Assembly (NCBI GenBank): GCA_964348015.1
Contig: CAYGBC010000059.1
Location: forward strand, 1 to 19,140
Reading direction: 5' to 3'
Source: SOIA01 sp964348015
GTDB taxonomy: Bacteria > Acidobacteriota > Aminicenantia > Aminicenantales > Aminicenantaceae
DNA: 19,140 bases
Shown here: positions 15,370 to 19,140 of the stretch, one piece after another
Position numbering within the stretch: position 1 is the first letter of the stretch
Layout: the number at the start of each line of letters is the position of its first letter
Notes under the pieces: model-generated
The model's input: the letters and a program-made list of their open reading frames with translations, nothing else
Databases searched by the model: none
Told to the model about the DNA's origin: nothing
Program-made: the position numbers and the translations under genes

Positions 15370-15897
15370 GTGTCGGCCATAAAAAGAAAAGCAATTTTTC
15401 ACAAAAGAAGTTTAATTTTTCTTGCAGGATTAATAATATTTGTGACTTTCCTAATGGTGCTCTTCCAGACTCTTGGGGGGGGAGTTAAACAACCCATTGC
15501 TTTTAATCACGAGATCCACGCAGAAAATGATTTGGAATGCTTGGATTGCCATCCTCATTTTCAGGAATATTCCTCTTCGGGAAAACCGAGTATTGAAACG
15601 TGTTCGAACTGTCATGAGGAACCTCTTGGAGAAAGTAAAGCAGAACAAAAATTAATTGAATACATAAAATCTGGAAAAGAGGTTGAATGGAAAAGACTCT
15701 ATCAGGTTCCCGAGGATGTCTTTTTTTCTCATAGGAGGCATGTGGTATTGGGGAACATTGATTGCAATATATGCCATGGAGAAATAGGAGAAAGTCCGAA
15801 TCCTCCTTCGAAGTCCATTCAAATAACAATGAAGAAATGCATGAAATGTCACGAAGAAGAAGAAGTGAATAATGACTGCATTGCATGTCATAGGTGA
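15370..15897 (+). CDS. membrane-anchored pentahaem cytochrome c (class III-like; Qrc/ActA-type subunit)
   Basis: 175 aa. An uncleaved N-terminal helix (about 14-34) anchors the protein, with its haem domain in the periplasm. Five CXXCH motifs bind c-type haems: CLDCH (57-61), CSNCH (78-82), CNICH (132-136), CMKCH (157-161) and CIACH (170-174). FNHEIH (45-50) and FSHRRH (119-124) supply probable distal His ligands, as in class III cytochromes. An N-terminal anchor with five haems ahead of a MopB gene matches ActA of alternative complex III; Qrc also begins with a multihaem cytochrome. GTG at 15370 has GAGGAA upstream with 9-nt spacing; the next Met lies inside the helix. The gene is clearly AT-richer than carAB. 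Likely job: electron exchange between the complex and soluble periplasmic carriers. Confidence 0.88.
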   Translation: MSAIKRKAIFHKRSLIFLAGLIIFVTFLMVLFQTLGGGVKQPIAFNHEIHAENDLECLDCHPHFQEYSSSGKPSIETCSNCHEEPLGESKAEQKLIEYIKSGKEVEWKRLYQVPEDVFFSHRRHVVLGNIDCNICHGEIGESPNPPSKSIQITMKKCMKCHEEEEVNNDCIACHR

Positions 15898-15944
15898 ATG
15901 AAAATAAAATGTGTTGTGCTCGATGTTTTCATAAGGATGAATAA

Positions 15945-18404
15945 ATGGGTTTGAAAAGAAGAGATTTCCTTAAAATTATCGGAGGAACAGCTTTAACCTT
16001 GCCTCTTCTTGAATGTTCGACAAGAGATTATCATTCTCCAGTAAGAAAGGACCAGTGGGTTCCAGGGATTGAAAAGTGGATTCAATCCGTCTGCCAAGCC
16101 TGCCCTGGTGGTTGTGGTATTTTAGTCAGAGTAGTTGATGGCAAGGCTGTGAAAATTGAAGGGAATCCCGCCCATCCTGTTAACCGAGGAAGATTGTGCC
16201 CGGTGGGACAGGCAGGGCTTCAGATACTCTATAATCCTGATAGAATCAAAGAGCCCATGAAAAAGATTGGTGGAAGGACCTCTGAAAAATGGAAGGCTGT
16301 CAGTTGGGAAGAGGCCTTGGAAATCTTGAGTTCGAAGTTAAAGGAGTTAAAAAATTCAGGGGAAGCGCATGAGTTAGTATTGTTGAATGAAGGAAACAGA
16401 GGGATGCTTTCCGAAATTTTCGACAGATTTATGAATGTTTTCGGTTCTCCTAATCATTTTGGAAACGATAATGACAATAGTCTTATTCCGGCCTTTACTC
16501 TCACCCAAGGAATAGATAAAGCATTAGCTTATGATTTTGAGAACAGCAATTATATACTTTCCTTTGGCAGCAGTTTTTTGACCTCCTGGCCGTCGCCTGT
16601 TCAATCCATGAGAGCGTATGCTTTTTTACGACAAGAGCGGCCTGGAAAAAAAGCGAAAATAATTCAGATCGAGCCTCGGTTTTCCATAACAGCATGCCGT
16701 TCGGACAGGTGGATTCCTATTGAGCCAGGCACAGAAGGGCTGCTTGCGCTGGGAATTGCCTATGTCATCATAAAAGAAAGCCTTTACGATAGAAATTTTA
16801 TCGAGAAGTTCACCTTTGGCTTTGAGGATTGGAAAGATAAAAATGGAGAAAGCCATTCTGGATTTAAGAGATTAATACTGAATAAATACAGGTTAGAAAT
16901 GGTTTCTGAGGCTACAGGGATTTCTGTTGATACTATTGTCACTCTTGCTAAGGAATTCGCTGCGAATAAACCTGCTGTTGCGGTTTTAGACAATAATGCC
17001 ACTCAGTATTCAAACGGTATGTATAATGCGATGGCCATTCATTCTTTGAATGCTTTAGTCGGAAGTATAGACGTGCCTGGCGGAGTCTTAGTCAAAAGAG
17101 ACGTCCCTCTTCAGGAATTGCCTCGAGTATCTGTGGACGAGGCGACAAAGAAGAGCCTTGCGCAGCCTAGAATCGATAGCTCAGATAGAGGCCGATTCCC
17201 CTTCACTTCTTCGGTTCCATCTCAGATTCCAGATAATATTCTTGAGGGAAAGCCCTATACCGTAAAGTTACTCATGCTGTATAAATCCAATCCTTTATTC
17301 TCATCACCGAATTCAGAGAAATACAGAGAAGCGCTTGAAAAAATTCCTTTCATAGTCAGCTTTTCTTCTTTCATTGATGAAAGTACTCAATATGCTGACC
17401 TTATACTTCCTGATAAAACCTATCTTGAAAAATGGCAGTACGCAGAAAGCTTGCCTGTTTCGAAAGTTCCTATAATGGGTGTGGGACAGCCTGCCATCGA
17501 GGATCTATTCAATGCCAGGCCAACAGAAGATGTCATTCTGGACTTAGCTCAAAGAATGGGAACATCTTTTGCCAGCCATTTTCCATGGAAAAGTTCCAAA
17601 GATTTTCTCTTTTTTAAAATTGATAATCTCTTTCGAGCTCGCAAGGGAATTATCTTCACGGATTTTTTTGAGGAAACTCAGTTGAGACTCCTGGAGGACC
17701 GTGGCTGGTGGGTACCTCAATTCTCTTCAGCAAGCCAATTTAAAGAAGAATTAATAAAAAAAGGAGGATGGTGGGATCCTTCCTATGATTTTGGCGTAAG
17801 GAGTTTTGTGTTTAGGACACCATCCAGGAAATTTGAGTTTTACTCACAGTTGTTTGAAAGAAAGATAGAGAAGCTTGCCGAACAGCTGCCAGAAGGCGAA
17901 ATGGGCAAAAAAGAAATTATTTTGAAGAATCTGAATATAACAGGCGAGGAAGATTCTGCTTTTTTGCCTCATTATGAAGAGCCGCAATTTAAAGGCGAAG
18001 AACATGAGTATCCTCTGCATTTGCATATATATCGACCACTCAATTTATCAAATGAATACCAGGCAAACCTCCCTTGGTTTCAGGAGATTATGGGATTTCA
18101 TCTCAACATGACCTGGGATTCATGGGCGGAGATTAATCCCGAGACAGCTTCAGAATTGGGAATCGCAGACAGCGATTTGATTTGGATCGAGTCCGTGTAT
18201 GGAAGGGTTCGTGTTCAAGCAAAAGTCTATCCAGGGGCTATGCTGGATGTGGTGAATGTCCCTTATGGATTGGGGCATAGAGCTCTTGGTCAGTGGGCCA
18301 AAAATAGAGGAATCAATCCCGTTGAGTTGTTGGGGACCAATTTTGATGAACTTACAGGCTTAGCCGTGAAATCATCAACTCGAGTCAAAATATATAAAGC
18401 CTAA
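15945..18404 (+). CDS. Tat-exported MopB-family subunit (Qrc/ACIII-like, probably Mo-free)
   Basis: 819 aa, the molybdopterin-oxidoreductase fold. The N-terminus has a twin-arginine signal KRRDFLKIIGGTAL (4-17), so the folded protein is exported to the periplasm. Cys50, 53, 57 and 85 (CQACPGGC..LCPVG) can hold one [4Fe-4S] cluster. Later family blocks include IEPRFSITACRSDRW (242-256), NGMYNAMAIHSLNALVG (357-373) and VNVPYGLGHRALGQWAKNRG near the C-terminus. Where molybdoenzymes have H-x-S-x-C (Cys as Mo ligand), this protein reads FGSPNHFGNDNDNSL (166-180): Asn178 aligns by eye with the Cys, and Asp175/177 are near. This suggests it carries no Mo, as in ActB/QrcB, but the alignment is mine by eye. 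AAGGA lies 7 nt before the ATG and 47 nt separate it from the cytochrome gene. Confidence 0.83.
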   Translation: MGLKRRDFLKIIGGTALTLPLLECSTRDYHSPVRKDQWVPGIEKWIQSVCQACPGGCGILVRVVDGKAVKIEGNPAHPVNRGRLCPVGQAGLQILYNPDRIKEPMKKIGGRTSEKWKAVSWEEALEILSSKLKELKNSGEAHELVLLNEGNRGMLSEIFDRFMNVFGSPNHFGNDNDNSLIPAFTLTQGIDKALAYDFENSNYILSFGSSFLTSWPSPVQSMRAYAFLRQERPGKKAKIIQIEPRFSITACRSDRWIPIEPGTEGLLALGIAYVIIKESLYDRNFIEKFTFGFEDWKDKNGESHSGFKRLILNKYRLEMVSEATGISVDTIVTLAKEFAANKPAVAVLDNNATQYSNGMYNAMAIHSLNALVGSIDVPGGVLVKRDVPLQELPRVSVDEATKKSLAQPRIDSSDRGRFPFTSSVPSQIPDNILEGKPYTVKLLMLYKSNPLFSSPNSEKYREALEKIPFIVSFSSFIDESTQYADLILPDKTYLEKWQYAESLPVSKVPIMGVGQPAIEDLFNARPTEDVILDLAQRMGTSFASHFPWKSSKDFLFFKIDNLFRARKGIIFTDFFEETQLRLLEDRGWWVPQFSSASQFKEELIKKGGWWDPSYDFGVRSFVFRTPSRKFEFYSQLFERKIEKLAEQLPEGEMGKKEIILKNLNITGEEDSAFLPHYEEPQFKGEEHEYPLHLHIYRPLNLSNEYQANLPWFQEIMGFHLNMTWDSWAEINPETASELGIADSDLIWIESVYGRVRVQAKVYPGAMLDVVNVPYGLGHRALGQWAKNRGINPVELLGTNFDELTGLAVKSSTRVKIYKA

Positions 18405-18406
18405 TG

Positions 18407-18412
18407 AAGGAG
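18407..18412 (+). promoter_or_regulatory. ribosome binding site that sets the start of the ferredoxin-like gene
   Basis: AAGGAG lies 6 nt before ATG 18419. An earlier ATG at 18404 overlaps the MopB stop by one base and would place this site inside the coding region, so 18419 is preferred. Confidence 0.7.
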
Positions 18413-18418
18413 ATAGGA

Positions 18419-19111
18419 ATGCCACGGTGGGGAATGGTCATCGATTTAGATAAGTGCACGGCCTGTCAGGCCTGTGTGGTGGCTTGCAAGGCTGAGAATA
18501 ATATCCCTTTTTCTTCCCCCAAAGAAGCGGGTCGGAAAAGAATCATTTCCTGGATGAGTGTTTTGCCAATGATGGAAGGGGAATACCCTAATCTGCGAGT
18601 CAGATTTGTCCCGAGGCCTTGTATGCACTGTGATAATCCACCGTGCGTAAAAGTCTGCCCTGTCGGTGCCACCTATAAGAATAACGAAGGCATGATTGCC
18701 CAAGTTTATACACAATGTATAGGCTGTCGGTATTGCACAAATAACTGTCCCTATACTTTAAAGTATTTCAATTGGTTTGAGCCGGAATGGCCAGAAGAAA
18801 TGAAAGGTTATCTCAATCCGGATGTCTCGGTCAGAAGCAAAGGTGTTGTGGAAAAATGCACCTTCTGCCATCATCGCCTGCAAAAAGCCAGAGAAAAGGC
18901 TCGCGCTGAAAAGAGAGACCTTGAAGAAAAAGACTATGTTCCTGCCTGTGTTCAGACATGTCCGACTGAAGCCATTTATTTTGGAGATTTGGATGATCCG
19001 AAAAGCACTGTGTCCCGGCTGGCAAAGAGTACGCGGGCTTTTCGTCTTTTAGAGGAACTGGGAACAGAACCCAAGGTCTTCTATCTTTCTGAAGGAGAAT
19101 GGCATGGATGA
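18419..19111 (+). CDS. four-cluster [4Fe-4S] ferredoxin-like subunit (PsrB/QrcC/ActB2 type)
   Basis: Electron-wire subunit of a CISM-type respiratory complex, about 230 aa from ATG 18419. Sixteen Cys form four complete motifs: CTACQACVVAC (13-23), CMHCDNPPCVKVC (68-80), CIGCRYCTNNC (100-110) and the split pair C147/C150 with C177/C181 (CTFC.. ACVQTC). So all four clusters can be [4Fe-4S]; ACIII is described with one [3Fe-4S], as I recall. There is no signal peptide; it probably travels with the Tat-exported MopB partner, as related subunits do. The start at 18419 is supported by AAGGAG with 6-nt spacing and by the common N-terminus MPRWGMVIDLDKC. It lies 14 nt after the MopB stop, and the next gene overlaps its end by 8 nt. 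Confidence 0.9.
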   Translation: MPRWGMVIDLDKCTACQACVVACKAENNIPFSSPKEAGRKRIISWMSVLPMMEGEYPNLRVRFVPRPCMHCDNPPCVKVCPVGATYKNNEGMIAQVYTQCIGCRYCTNNCPYTLKYFNWFEPEWPEEMKGYLNPDVSVRSKGVVEKCTFCHHRLQKAREKARAEKRDLEEKDYVPACVQTCPTEAIYFGDLDDPKSTVSRLAKSTRAFRLLEELGTEPKVFYLSEGEWHG

Positions 19112-19140
19112 GGATAAATTAGACGATCTTCTTGTCGGTG
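19104..19140 (+). CDS. start of the next operon gene (3' cut by window), possibly NrfD-type membrane subunit
   Basis: ATG at 19104 overlaps the end of the ferredoxin-like gene by 8 nt and has AAGGAG (19092-19097) 6 nt upstream, so it is very probably a real translationally coupled gene. Only MDEDKLDDLLVG is visible, with no domain. In Qrc, Psr and ACIII operons the next gene is the polytopic quinone-binding NrfD/PsrC/ActC subunit, so that is the expectation from context alone. Confidence 0.6.
   Translation, partial: MDEDKLDDLLVG

Noticed and set aside
18404..18418. Start of the FeS gene at ATG 18404 with a one-base overlap of the MopB stop
   Set aside because: The strong AAGGAG would then lie inside the gene; ATG 18419 has it at ideal distance and gives the usual N-terminus.

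Overview
This window is a stretch of bacterial chromosome of medium GC content. I see no tRNA, rRNA, CRISPR array, transposase or phage gene. The CusA-type efflux pump, the Tat-exported MopB protein and the multihaem cytochrome imply a Gram-negative (diderm) cell with a quinone-linked respiratory chain, probably anaerobic or able to live without oxygen. I cannot name the organism from sequence alone; an uncultivated phylum such as Aminicenantota is only a guess.

Layout. (1) 1-2292 (+): the C-terminal three quarters of a Cu/Ag-type RND pump (CusA), cut by the window edge. (2) 2408-7770 (-): a tight operon carA, carB and a PLP-dependent cysteine synthase/cystathionine beta-synthase-like gene. 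(3) 7971-8648 (+): an exported protein of three tandem YHS metal-binding domains, behind a near-consensus sigma70 promoter with a 20-bp near-palindrome in its spacer, and followed by a strong intrinsic terminator. (4) 8994-10088 (+): mnmA (tRNA 2-thiolation), with REP-like repeats on both sides; the downstream side holds a cluster of inverted copies. (5) 10416-12200 (-): an M24 Xaa-Pro aminopeptidase of the long, three-domain type; divergent from it, 12415-13290 (+), a DDAH/arginine-deiminase-superfamily hydrolase. (6) 13445-13738 and 13918-14937 (-): an MTH1187-type thiamine-binding protein and a FabK/nitronate-monooxygenase-like flavoprotein. (7) 14938-15369: an AT-rich regulatory region with a repeated decamer TTGTCTTTCA in both orientations. 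(8) 15370-19140 (+): a respiratory operon of a membrane-anchored pentahaem cytochrome c, a Tat-signal MopB protein, a four-cluster ferredoxin-like protein and the first codons of a further subunit.

The last operon is the most interesting part. Its gene order (cytochrome, MopB, 4x[Fe-S], probable membrane subunit) is that of the Qrc and alternative complex III families, which exchange electrons between quinones and cytochromes c. The MopB protein keeps the four Cys for an N-terminal [4Fe-4S] cluster but appears to lack the Cys that normally binds molybdenum. This suggests an electron-transfer scaffold rather than a molybdoenzyme. Base composition falls visibly in this operon and its upstream region compared with the carAB part, so separate ancestry is possible.

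Other links are weaker. CusA and the YHS protein share a metal-handling theme, but they are 5.7 kb apart and not in one operon. The carAB operon supplies carbamoyl phosphate for pyrimidines and arginine; its third gene has an unusual active-site loop, so its reaction should not be assumed.
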